Positions 27,325 to 37,477 of a DNA stretch of 64,000 nt are shown here, one piece after another. This DNA is from Motacilla alba alba (Eukaryota > Chordata > Aves > Passeriformes > Motacillidae), in NCBI RefSeq assembly GCF_015832195.1, contig NC_052017.1:90608429-90672428 (forward strand). The letters run 5' to 3'. Both the position numbers and the translations under genes were made by a program. The stretch's first letter is position 1. Every line of letters starts with the position of its first letter. The notes under the pieces are model-generated. The model was given only the letters and a program-made list of their open reading frames with translations. It was not told where the DNA came from and did not search any database.

Positions 27325-27572
27325 AACAAGGTCCTTGATGTAATGAATAAGCCTCAGCCACAGTCCTTTGAAAAATATGTACGTGCAAAAGAAGAACTTC
27401 ACAGACTGCAAGCAAAGAAGGCAGAACTTTTGCTTAATATCTGGGAACTGATCATCTGGAGGATTTTGCCTGAGATGTTACAGCAGCACTGAGTTTCAAA
27501 GAGTATAGCAACGCATTGATAAACCTATACAGCGCTTGTCTGAAAAGAATCCTGCACTCTACCATTCCTACG
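27325..27572 (+). pseudogene. Decayed exon of an unidentified gene
   Basis: This is an exon-like block between an acceptor-like TTATCTCCTGTTTAG and a donor-like ACG/GTATGA. Frame 1 from 27325 reads like a charged helical protein segment (for example YVRAKEELHRLQAKKAEL). At about 27441 the sensible reading moves to another frame (DVTAALSFKEYSNALINL and onward to the donor), as if one base had been lost. A TGA also interrupts it at about 27469, where CGA (Arg) would fit. Adding one base gives 249 nt, 83 codons, phase 0 to 0. I do not recognise the protein. Alternatives are a decayed unitary gene, a duplicated exon from elsewhere, an assembly indel, or chance. The splice borders argue against a processed retrocopy. 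Confidence 0.45.
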
Positions 27573-28273
27573 GTATGATTTTACAAAACTGCACATTCAT
27601 TCCTACTTATGGGTCATGTTGAAACTGTATTTTCAGATGTCCTTTTGAAATGAGGCCAAAATCACAGTTGAAGCTAAACTGATGAGACTTTCCACCTCCA
27701 AAAGCTGTCACACCAATGTCAGTGTTAGACTCAAGTCTATATATCAGTAATATGTATTAAAGGACAGCACAAGGAAGCTCTAAATACAGAAAAACACCAA
27801 AAAAAAACCCCCAAAAAACCAACCCAGGCTTTATTACAGAGCAGCTTTAGCTTCTTCTGCAGTACATAGTACCTGTTTTAAAGCTCAGCATATTCATATT
27901 CACATTCACCCAAAAGCATGGGTCTTACAATGGAAATCTTGGGTAACTCTAACAGTATCCATTATATATTATCCACTATATCTTTCCTTGCCAATAAAGT
28001 CTCATATTATCATTAAAAAAGCAAATTTTTACAGGATTGAAAATTGTTCCCTTGCTCTTCCTTACCTCAGACACACATCTTCTACAGCTGCAGGTGGCTT
28101 TGGTAGGAAACATCAGTGAGAAAGTGGGATATTACCTTCAGACACTGACTTTAATGTTCTTTCTTTAATTTTGATTGGTTGATTAAAGCTTCTGTGCTCT
28201 TTGTGTTCAGCATGATACAGTAAACATATGTTTTGTGCCTAGATGTGTTCTCAAAAACTGCTACTTATTACAG

Positions 28274-28344
28274 ATAAGTCTCTTGATGGTGCTGGGATAG
28301 ATGAAAAATACTATCTCCTTAGACTTCCTGGAGAGCTAGCACAG
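28274..28344 (+). pseudogene. Exon-like block, possibly the same unidentified gene
   Basis: This 71-bp block lies between an acceptor-like TGCTACTTATTACAG and a consensus donor CAG/GTAATT. With two leading bases belonging to a split codon, it reads 23 codons without a stop (SLDGAGIDEKYYLLRLPG and on to Gln). It lies about 700 bp downstream of the 27.3 kb block on the same strand. The phase does not join that block directly, so an exon between them or further decay would be needed. Short blocks with chance splice sites are common, so this is tentative. No family is recognised. Confidence 0.3.
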
Positions 28345-28578
28345 GTAATTGTATTCTTTTGATCTCTACAAAAAGAGACACTGATGCCATGGTGGGCTAT
28401 CAGCCTCTGACCATCCAAACAAGGTTCCTCATTTTCCTCAGACAAAGGGGAGCTTTTTGGAGGTGTACCACATTTGGTAGCATGGCCAAATAGCTGTTAC
28501 TTGCTGAAGATTTTGACAGCTACCACCTTGTATAAGGGAAAGAGAGCTTGAAATCACCCTCTGGCTGTATGGGCACAG

Positions 28579-28620
28579 ATATTATATATATATTGAATAT
28601 ATATATTATTATTATTATAT
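28579..28620. repeat. AT-rich microsatellite
   Basis: (TA)n and (ATT)n simple sequence, interrupted by one GAA. Confidence 0.8.
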
Positions 28621-29250
28621 CATTACTCTGGAAAACCTTCAGATAAAAATAGACATGAGCTTGTAGTCCTTCAGATACATCTATCCATTATTTTTATATC
28701 CCCTCTTCTTCATAGTTTTTGTAATAACTGTTGCAATCACACTGTGAAACTAGTAAATTCACAAAATGACAAATATAGTCACTGTAGAGTCACATAAAAT
28801 GCTCTCTGTGTAAAAAAAAAAAGTAGTCTTTTTACTATGGGGCATGAAGCAAACATAAAAGATTGATTGTTTTTATAAAGAAGTAATGTACTTTGGAGTT
28901 AATAACCACTAATAATCAGGATTAGACATTTCACGCAATGCTTGTCTCCCATCTTTTGACATTTCTCAAAAGCCTAAATTTTTTAGCAGTCTTTAAAATT
29001 ACTGATTTCACAAGCTGCCTGCAAAACATCCCCACTGGAAAAAAAAAAAAAAGAAATATGACTTTGTCAAATTTTAGAGGAAACTAGAGGCAATCGAGGG
29101 AAAAGCTTAATCTTAAAGTGGATTTCTAAATTTCATCTGGAAGGATGATTGATGTGCTTTCCCCTCCCACACTGCTATAACTTTAATCTCACCTGGAGGA
29201 AAGAGAAAGGGAGCAATCTGACACTTAGCCCACTCAACTCTGCTTTCCAG

Positions 29251-29311
29251 ACTGCAGCTGGGAGATAAGGAAGCCATGGAGGCACTGCTTCCTCTCACCC
29301 CTGGATATTTG
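29251..29311 (+). pseudogene. Exon-like block, weak
   Basis: A 61-bp block between an acceptor-like CTCAACTCTGCTTTCCAG and a donor-like TTG/GTATGC. After one leading base it reads 20 codons without a stop (LQLGDKEAMEALLPLTPGYL). The same frame stays open for about 33 further codons past the donor, so it could also be a longer terminal exon or chance. It is on the same strand as the blocks at 27.3 and 28.3 kb, but its phase does not join the 28.3 kb block directly. Confidence 0.22.
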
Positions 29312-32300
29312 GTATGCTCTCTGTGGGAGGATAGAGACCAATTACCCTTTGGAATTCATCCTCAAAGTGTTAATAATTTAGCTAATTCCTATATCTTATT
29401 CATTATAAGTATGTGTTGAAAAGCACTCATTATCAAAATTGACTAAAAAGCCCTCTGATCCCATCAGCTGGCCTTTGCTAGTATTTCCCTGTTCTCCCTG
29501 CAGTTTGTGCTTCCTAGACCAACTGCTCCTTGTGGACAGAAACTGCTAAGCTGCTCTTCACAGCTCACAAGTTCAAACCCGTCTTCACTGGTTAAATGGC
29601 ATCTGCTTTGCTGCATGTGCCTCGACAGCACATATGGAACAACTATAACCTGCTTCCTAAGGAAGGTTTCTCCATGTGGAAAAAGCTTCTGTGTTCACTG
29701 CTGAACCTTATGCTGGTCAAAATGATCAGATTAGCAAAACCATAAATTAAACCATTTAAGTGTTACTGATCTCGTTTTGCTTTATACAGGCCAGGGAACA
29801 CACACATCTTAGCTAAGGTGCCAGCTGCTCCATCAAACTGAGGCTGACTGACAGCTTCTTCAAACAAGCCATGGCACAGGTAGCGTAAGAAATACTTTGT
29901 ACACTCATTAGTACGTTTCATATAATTCTCATCAAAGCTAAGAGGTCAGCGTCCACGGTGAGAGGCTTAACTACACATAAAGGCTCAAAACAGCCATCCT
30001 TGACAGCATGTCAGAGTGTGGGGAACAGCACTTTTGTCTGAGAACTTTGGCACAGCACTGTGCTAGGTAGTAATGCTGTCTCCCACAAAAGCTATTCAGA
30101 TAGGAACAATTAAAGTGAAGAGTTGGATGAGGGAAATCTGGCTTACATTCTGTATAGAAAATTGTCACCAGTCATAGGACCTAAGCTCATGGGAGATCAT
30201 GGACAGAGAAGCCTCACCTCCTTGAGTGAAGTCTGGAAACAGCACAAGGAGGACCAAATTGACATGTTCATAACGCTATGAGGATATGAATCACTTCCTC
30301 CCCCTTGACCACTAAGTTATTAAGTTTGAAATATAGTCCATTAGGCATTACTCTTGTCCCCCATACTTCAAATGCTTTGCGGGTACAAAAGCAGAGTTGA
30401 ACGGTGGTAACTCAAGTGATAACTCAAGTGGAAACATGAGACTGCCATGGCCAGTGGGTGGTCCTCACACCCTGCAGCCACGAGGGATGTTCTTTGTGGG
30501 GTGATGGGCTACTGCTTTTGTGGGCTGACGATGATCGTATGCAAAATGTTCTACTGCTGTGCATTGCACAGTGTGCTTCCTCAGAGCTATGTGTTGGCAT
30601 GCCAAAGGTGTGGTTGCAATCTATCATACTGGCTCATTCAAATTGTCTTAACATAATTAAAAAGCACAATTAAGCTCCAGGCTATGATGTTTGACGAACT
30701 CCTCAAGGTGTCTTTAAAGGTATTAGTCTGCAGCATGCTAGTGCGGTGTTATATTAAGAACGTTACAACATGCTCTCTGTTTGCCTAGCATGGGATTCCA
30801 GAAGCAGAGCAGTAGTTTCCATGCTTAAAACTGGAAGCACCTGAGGAGGAGAGTTGGGAGAGCTAGACAGTGTTGTCACTAGCACCACCCACTAACGCTG
30901 CTTCTCGAGTGAAAACAAAATGCAAGCAGTAAAACAAAGTGGTAGATTGGGAACAGGACTTCTGTCTGCAGAAAGGCATTGCAAAGTTCACACGATTTGT
31001 TCACTAAGTGCAAGAAATTATCTTTAAACTATTTTTGCCACTTTTAAACTCAATGTTTTGGTTTTTTTTTTAAGGCTACAATCTTCAAAATGAATCATTA
31101 ACCTCTGTTACTAACGCTGCTTTGAATGAGAAAATGTCATTCCTAGAATGTCTGATCTGTTATTGTGTTGAAGACAACAGGCAGCTGTCTTTGAAATTAA
31201 GTGACACAAATCGTCAAATTATAACCTGCATGTGCATCCAAGTGTCCATGTCCTTCTAGTGCATTTCTGATGTGAATCATAGATTTGTATCTGTAGATGC
31301 TGATGACAGTTAATTTGCATTATGGCAATATTCATAAAATAGTCACTAAGTGGGAATACCAGGGGAAAGAGCGAAAAGGAATGCACTCCTCTCTGGTATT
31401 ACTGACACTTCGCTGGATGTTTCTGCTCACAATCCAGAACTCTCCTGTAGCAGTGTAGAGTCTTGGGGAGGCTGCAACCATACCTGCCCTCAGTACTCTA
31501 TCAAAATGTAAAAAGGAAAGCAGTTGTTGCCAGAGCTTAGAATATGGCTACTGAGAAGTAAAAGAAAAACATATTACCTGAAAAAGAACAGAAGGTGTTG
31601 TAAGAAAATTAAAAGTTTGGGAGAAGTACAAAACAAGAAATCTCAAGTGTGCTCTACACCACTTTGATCAAGCATGACTAGCATTTATTTCAAGTCTACA
31701 CCATCATTCAGATGTTTTTGTACCATGGCAGGTTTAAGCCTTCAGTTCTCTCCTGAAACACTTGATGTTATATAAGATGTCATTTTAGAAAATATGAGAC
31801 CGTGTTGGAAACCAATTTCCTGAAGAGCTAGGAATAGGGTCATATCGTTATCTAGTGTTATGCTTGCAGCTCTGGCAATTTTCTTTTTTAATAAATATGG
31901 ATAAGTCCGTAGGACTCTAAAGGACAACAAATATTGTCCTTTATCTTCTGTCTGTGTTTCAAAATTGTGGAAAAGATGCTATGTGCAAAAAGGGTCAGAA
32001 ATCTTTTCGAAGACATAAAATGATACCAAGTCCCTGATCTAAAACATAAAAAGAGCCAAAGACACGATTACAGAGTTGTGTTGTGCGAGAACTGAGCAGT
32101 CAAACACAAATCATCAGTTCTGACCAGGAAACAAAGTAGTTCCGTGGGAGTGATTTACTGTCAGACCCCACACAGGGCTCGCTGCTCCCGCACAGCACCG
32201 CACTGAGTGGCCCCAGTGCCGGGCTGGAGCTGCTTTGCACCTTGGTGGTTTGGATAACAGCCAGAAGAGTTCCCTGTCCACAGGCTTGGGCAGACAAACC

Positions 32301-32639
32301 TGTAGAAGAATCAGCCGTACCAAACACAAGCCAAATGGGACCTGTAAGCATCCATGTACGGATACTTTTCAAGTACAGGTTACTAAATAAAGTGGAGAAG
32401 TGAATTTAGCTCATAACAAACCCCACAACGCAGACCAAACCACTTTTATTTCTTTGAATTACTTTTGCCTCCTTTTTGCTAGATCAATCACAGATGTTCT
32501 TGCTTTAGCACCTGGGCTGGGCAAACTGGGATAAGCACGATAGCTGTTCTCTATGAGCGGCCAGGTATGGAATACAAAATCACCCAAAGCCAGGAAAAAA
32601 AGCCTTTTTCTCTTTCGCCGTGAGGCTTCCAAGAGAGAA
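29312..32639. other. Upstream flank of CTNNAL1, no named gene
   Basis: No CR1 copy is recognised here. A further + strand open run of about 66 codons begins after a CCCTGTTCTCCCTGCAG acceptor-like site at 29504 and ends at a TGA near 29704, but its Cys-rich translation is not recognised. A minus-strand open frame at 32100-32390 is described in the findings. I looked for coding similar to ABITRAM and ELP1, the genes upstream of CTNNAL1 in human, and saw none, but exons this small can be missed by eye. Confidence 0.5.
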
Positions 32640-33080
32640 GCTGATGGCGTTTAGTTTGAGACACCTCATCAGCCCCCCGGATGCTAAAAGTAGGCGAATC
32701 GTGACTGCAGCCCTTCCCAAGAAGGGAGCGGCCCCCCGGCTGCTCTCCCTGGCCCCACACCGGCCCCACACCTCCCGACCGAGGCCACCCTTCCCGGGGC
32801 AGCCGCTGCCGCCGCAGCCCAGCGCCGGTCACCGGCCCAGACTGCCGCCTCCTTGGGGCCACCCGAGCCCCTCATCTACCGGCTGCTCCGCCTTCCCCCG
32901 CCCCAAGCGAGACCGGAGGGGAAACTTCGGGTGGGAGCGGGACCATTCCCGGTTCCCTCCCCCCGCCGGCTGCGGGTTGGGGCGGGGGGCGGCGGGAAAG
33001 GAGTGGCGGCGATGGGTAGGCGGCAACCCACGGCGCTGGCGGCGCGGCGGGGCGGGAGGCGAGCGGGCGGGAGCTGCCGC

Positions 33081-33087
33081 TTTAAAT
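33081..33087 (+). promoter_or_regulatory. TATA-like element
   Basis: TTTAAAT stands out inside an otherwise G/C-only stretch about 240 bp upstream of the CTNNAL1 ATG, with GC boxes on both sides. If used, it would place a start near 33110. CpG-island promoters often lack a functional TATA box, so this is only suggestive. Confidence 0.3.
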
Positions 33088-33321
33088 CCGTCCCGTCCCC
33101 AGGGGCGGGGAAGGGGCCGCTGAGGGAGGGCTGAGGGGAGCGGGGCGCGCGCGCGCGGCATCACCCGGCGCGGCAGCGGAGCCCCGGCGGGCGCGGGGCG
33201 GGGGCGGCGGCCCGGGGGCGGAGCGGCGTGAGGGGAGCGGCGGGCACGGGCTGCCCGTGCGGGAACGCGGCGGCGGCGGTGGCGGCGCGGCTGGAGGGGG
33301 TCCCGGCCCGGCTCCCCCGCT

Positions 33322-33447
33322 ATGGCCACGTCCCCGTGCAGCAGCAGCGGCGTCTCGTCGTCGTCCTCGTCGGGGCTGGGCGCGGACGCGGGGCTGGAGA
33401 TCCGCACGCGCTCCGTGGAGCAGACGCTGGTGCCGCTGGTGTCGCAG
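33322..33447 (+). CDS. CTNNAL1: CTNNAL1 (alpha-catulin) exon 1, coding part
   Basis: This encodes residues 1-42 of alpha-catulin, a cytoplasmic alpha-catenin/vinculin relative. The family member is reported to scaffold a Rho exchange factor (Lbc/AKAP13) and to affect Rho and NF-kappaB signalling. It has no catalytic site. The conserved part is GLEIRTRSVEQTLVPLVSQ, near-identical to the human N-terminus. The first 20 residues are a low-complexity Ser-rich stretch encoded by AGC/TCG repeats and differ from human. The ATG has a strong context (G at -3, G at +4) and is the first ATG in the inferred leader. The exon ends in phase 0 at a CAG/GTAGGA donor. It lies in the CpG island. The remainder of the gene is in exons 2 and 3 here and beyond the right edge. 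Confidence 0.95.
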
Positions 33448-35316
33448 GTAGGAAAACCGACGCGGGAGAACGATTTCCCGCCCCCTCCCCCTCGCGACCT
33501 CCAGGAGGCTCTGCCCGCCCGGGACGGAGCTCGGCCGCCGCCGAAGTTTGCGCGCTCGGGTCGCGGCGCTCCGTAGCCCCCTGTCTCCGGCCGCGCCGGT
33601 GCTCCGAGCCGCGCCCCCTCCCGCCCGTCCCGGGGTCCCGCCGGCCGCGGGCGGCTGCCGGAGCCGGTGCCGTGCGGGTGATGCTGCTCGCACGTCCGTC
33701 CCCGAGGAAGACTCCGAAGTTCCCCGCAAGGTCGCGGGGGAGCGTTGCGTAACGCCGGGCGCTGCGGTGCCGCCGGCGGTCCGAGCCCCGGGACGGAGGG
33801 ACTGCCCCGCCGCCCGGGCGCTCCCGGCTTCCCGGGCCTCCCGCCGGCTGGCTGCCCGCGTGGGAGCGCGCTCCTTCCCTCCCTGCTCGGCGCCGGAGAG
33901 AGCGCTCGTCTTCCAGGGGCTTTGGCGGAGCTTTGTGTTTTCGCGGTCTGGCCTGAGCGTTGCATTGATTGGAGCTCCTGCTGCACCCCGGGGTAGTGCC
34001 TGGTTTTTCAGAGGTTCGATAATAGGCAAACTGTCCTGGTGACTTTTTAGCACGTCCCGCACGGTGCTAAATGACCTTAAAACCCACCCAAATTGGGCTT
34101 TTCATTGCTCTGCTAAGTAATTATATGCCCATCACTTTGACTTGGTGTTTTTTTGTTGTTGTTGCTGTTTTTGGTTTTTTTTTTTCCAAACATTTAGTTA
34201 CAAAATTGGCGTTTTACATACGCATTAGAATTTTGTTTCTCGAAAAAATAATGTCTGAAAACAGCACGGTGTTTCTGCGTAGGATTTTTGTGCCTTGAGC
34301 TCTGATCAATAAAGTTAGCAAGTCAAAACCTATCTGTACAAAATCTTTAAACAATATGTAACGTCTATACAAAAATAACTAGTCCTGGTGAGGTCAAATT
34401 GTGTTTATATCCTCATAATCTATCTGGAAACAAGCTGTGGTAAGCCTTGTTTTGCATTTCTGTGTCTGGGCTACAGGGAGTTTTTCTGATGGGTGTTTCT
34501 GTACCCATCATGGTAATGTGTGGGGGTTTTTTTCTGTTTGGAGACATCACAGTCGGTACAGCAAAGCCTTTCAAAGGGATTGAACCACTTTTTCCAAGGC
34601 AAACTAAAGTTAAATTAATTTTCTAGTGCTGAAACAACCGAGATAAAATAGGGAGACCTCTTTTAGGAAGCTTAAGAGCAGTCAGAAATACATCCAGTTG
34701 CAAAAGCTGAATTTAGTTGCATATGTTAAATTTGTATTTTTAACAGGTTTGTGTGAAGGTGTTCTTATTTCTCTGGAGTACTGTTTAACAAAAACAATCT
34801 TATTACCTTTGCAACAAAACCCATAGAGAGATGTGTCATCTATGATTGTTCATTGTCCGCAAAGCCTGTGACAACATCTTCCAGAAGGGCTAAGCGGCTT
34901 TCACTTCCCTGGATAGCGGGTGTTCTGAGCATTTGTGAGCACTCAGAGCTCGCTGTTTTCCTGCTGAGGCGCTCCAGACTCGAGACAAGCGTGTTCCTTG
35001 AAGCACGAGCGCTGAGCTCTGCTCAGAATCAGGCTGAAGTTGCTGATGGTGTCAGCAGTAGCTCCCTACACCTGCCTGGTAAAATGCCCCACTTACTGTA
35101 GCGGTTTATCGGTTCTGCCTGTACCGTTCCGTCTGGATTGCTCAGTTGAGATCTCACTGGTTGGCTTTGTTCGGAAATTTATGCAAAATGGTGTTTATAG
35201 AGTACTTCTTAGTCTCAGAATTTGCTTGTAGATTCTGCATAAGCTGTGCATTCAGTAACCCCCAGGACTTTGTTTTTCTGCTTGTACAAAATGCACTCGC
35301 AAAGGGCTTTGTTCCT

Positions 35317-35338
35317 ACTGTGAAGTTAACTTCACAGT
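35317..35338. repeat. 22-bp perfect palindrome
   Basis: ACTGTGAAGTT followed immediately by AACTTCACAGT, a perfect inverted repeat with no loop, centred on GTTAAC (an HNF1-like half-site pair). It lies about 1.9 kb into intron 1. Any regulatory role is inference. Confidence 0.65.
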
Positions 35339-35514
35339 TTACCCTTTTGTTAAAATCTGAGAAGCGCTATGTGATACTTGTATACCACTGAAAAATAGTC
35401 AGAATGTTCCTGCTGCTTTTCACTACTTATTTTAAGCAAAGAGGAAACAAAAGGTGCCTTGTCTGACAAACTCACTTTCAATCTCTCACGTAGTGCTAAA
35501 TCTTTTCTTTAAGC

Positions 35515-35540
35515 AAAAAAAAAAAAAAAAAAAAAAAAAA
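35515..35540 (+). repeat. Poly(A) tract
   Basis: An uninterrupted run of 26 A inside intron 1. No recognisable retroposon body precedes it. Confidence 0.85.
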
Positions 35541-36530
35541 GCTGTATTGATTCTTATTTAAATTCATGTACTGTACTGTACATCATTGTAATATTGTAAA
35601 CATGTGTTTGCCTGCTTGTTTTTCCTCAGCAATAGTGAGGGTTGGTTTTGTTTTGTTTGTTTCTTTTATTGCATTTTGCAGCTTGGATTTTTTTTTCTTA
35701 TAGACTGTGTTGTAACAGAGTACATTTCCTATCAGCACTGGTATAAGATTCTGATTTTTCCAGCAGGAGAAATTACCCTTGGAGTCATTACTGCATGTAC
35801 TTATTAAACTAATTAAAATTGGTTTTAAAACTTAGAGTATTTACAGAGTTAAACTAGATCTTTTCAGACCTTGATGTGGCCCATTTTTAATAGTGCCACA
35901 GATGACAAATTTAAGCCACAGTATTAAGCATATTTGCTAACACTTCTTGTTCACTATCTACATAGCTGAACTGTGAAAAGAATCATTGTACAGTATTTTG
36001 CAAAGCATGTGTCATGCAGTTCAGAAAACATGGCTTCTGGGGTGAAGCACTGTAATTTTCTTTAAAATAAGCACTATTTTCTTCCCTGGGATAGATGTCT
36101 TTAATGCAGTTTTCCACGCATAAATACTGTGGCATTCTTTAAAAGTCTAGGCATCCTCCTTCACTGCTGCTACCCATTACCAGTCTAATTATTTTGGGGT
36201 TCATTTTTTAATGGGAAGTTTTTGGCAATGCGCATCAGGAAGGGTGTTTGAAGTGGTCAGTGCTGACTCATTAAATAACAAGTTATTTAAACAGTTGAGG
36301 AAAAGCAAAGACAGAGAAAAGCACTTCTCAGGATGTGGCTCCATCAGTGGCTTCCGCAGCTGCCGTTCTGTACCTGTTTGCTGGTGTAGGAGCAGTCGGG
36401 CGCCTTCACAGCTGTAGGAGTTTGTCTGTCTAGATCTGTTCTAAGGAAACATTCTGAGAAACAGCAGAATGGGTATTTGTTAAACTTCACAGTCAGGTAC
36501 TTGGGAAAAAAAGAGAAACTTTAAGCTCTG

Positions 36531-36811
36531 TCTGCCTGGAGAAGAGAAGGCTCTGGAGAGACTTGTTGCAGCCTTCTAGTACCTAAAGAGGACCTGCAAG
36601 AAAGCTGGAGAGCGACTTTCTTACAAAGGTGTGTAGTGATAGAGCAAGGGCACAATGCTGTGGGTGCCTCATCCCTGGAAGTGTTCAAGACTAGGTTGGA
36701 TGGGTCTCTGGGCAACCTGATCTAGTGGAAGGTATCCTAGCCCTTGGCAGAGCAGGAGTGGAACTAGATGACCTTTCCCTTGCATCCCAAATCATCCTGT
36801 ACTTCTGTATT
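36531..36811 (+). mobile_element. CR1 LINE 3' UTR fragment
   Basis: The order is that of the CR1 3' UTR in sense orientation: 'GGAGAAGAGAAGGCTCTGG', 'CTTCTAGTACCTAAAGAGGA', 'AAGAAAGCTGGAGAG', 'AGTGATAGAGCAAGGGCACAA', 'CATCCCTGGAAGTGTTCAAG', 'GGAACTAGATGACCTTTCCC', ending near 'TGTACTTCTGTATTC', a diverged octamer terminus. An internal segment expected between 'AATG' and 'GTGCCTCATCCC' (the 'GGCACTGGAACAGG' block) is missing, so the copy has an internal deletion. It is non-coding. Confidence 0.88.
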
Positions 36812-37477
36812 CCCAAAAGAACAAAGTCACTTTTCATGGTTGAAGGTGACCTATCCTCCAGCAACTGGAGTGCAGACCAATGTGATTATAGCTGTTCAAC
36901 TTCCAGAAAGCCCATTTTGTCATAGGCACTTTGGAGAATGATTATGTGCCCGTATGTTACTGAACATGTTTTTCCAATTTTCTTGGTATGGGAGATCCTG
37001 CCAGAGGTTTTGAAATTGACTTGACCTGTATAGTAAATTATATAAGCTTTTAAGTTTTTCTTTATTTTAGCTACAAGAAACCCATGATACCAATGCTTCT
37101 GAATGCTGTTGTTGACAGTCTTAGATTCTGTGTGAGTTAATAGTGCCTTGATGTGAATGAAACAAACCTGTTCTTTACTGTCCTATTGTTTCCTTGCTTT
37201 CTCTGAAGCTAGCTAAAATAATTCCCATTTCAGTAAATGTTATATAAGGTTATGTAATTTTCTGTCAGTGTTCTGTTTTTCTAGAAGTTTCTGGAATCGT
37301 ATGTTAAATCCCAAAGAACCCTCAGCTGAAGTTTTCCTAATAATGTGAGAAGCTCACTGATGCAGTTTTCAGACTGAAGGTATGACTTTAGAATAGTCAT
37401 TGTGCATCAAGCTAGAGGTCTGTATATAATCTGTAAACTTCTCTCTGGCTTTTTTTTTTCTTTTTTGGTTAATTATC

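Larger units (their letters stand above)
32640..33960 (+). promoter_or_regulatory. CpG island promoter of CTNNAL1
   Basis: GC content and CpG density rise abruptly at about 32.64 kb and fall after about 33.96 kb. The island contains many GGGGCGG/CCGCCC Sp1-type boxes (for example around 33098-33112 and 33190-33222) and a GCGCGCGCGCGCG run near 33146-33158 of the NRF1-like type. It covers CTNNAL1 exon 1 and the start of intron 1, as expected of a housekeeping-type promoter. There is no ATG between 33015 and the CTNNAL1 start at 33322, so the inferred 5' UTR carries no AUG upstream frame. The transcription start is not determined. Long open frames on both strands here arise from the GC-rich composition and are not genes. 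Confidence 0.85.

Noticed and set aside
29504..29704. A 66-codon Cys-rich run after a strong acceptor, considered as a last exon
   Set aside because: The translation is not recognised and the acceptor alone is weak evidence. It is mentioned in the regional entry only.
32620..33123. A 167-codon open frame on the + strand in the promoter
   Set aside because: Low-complexity translation caused by GC content, with no family similarity. The region is promoter/leader of CTNNAL1.
33228..33752. Overlapping + strand frame that seemed to be an upstream open frame for CTNNAL1
   Set aside because: It starts at GTG, not ATG. No ATG lies in the inferred leader between 33015 and 33322.
32829..34062. Long open frames of 385 and 326 codons on the minus strand over the CpG island
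   Set aside because: Their translations are Arg/Pro/Gly/Ala-rich low complexity, as expected from stop-poor GC-rich DNA. They overlap the real CTNNAL1 exon 1 on the other strand.
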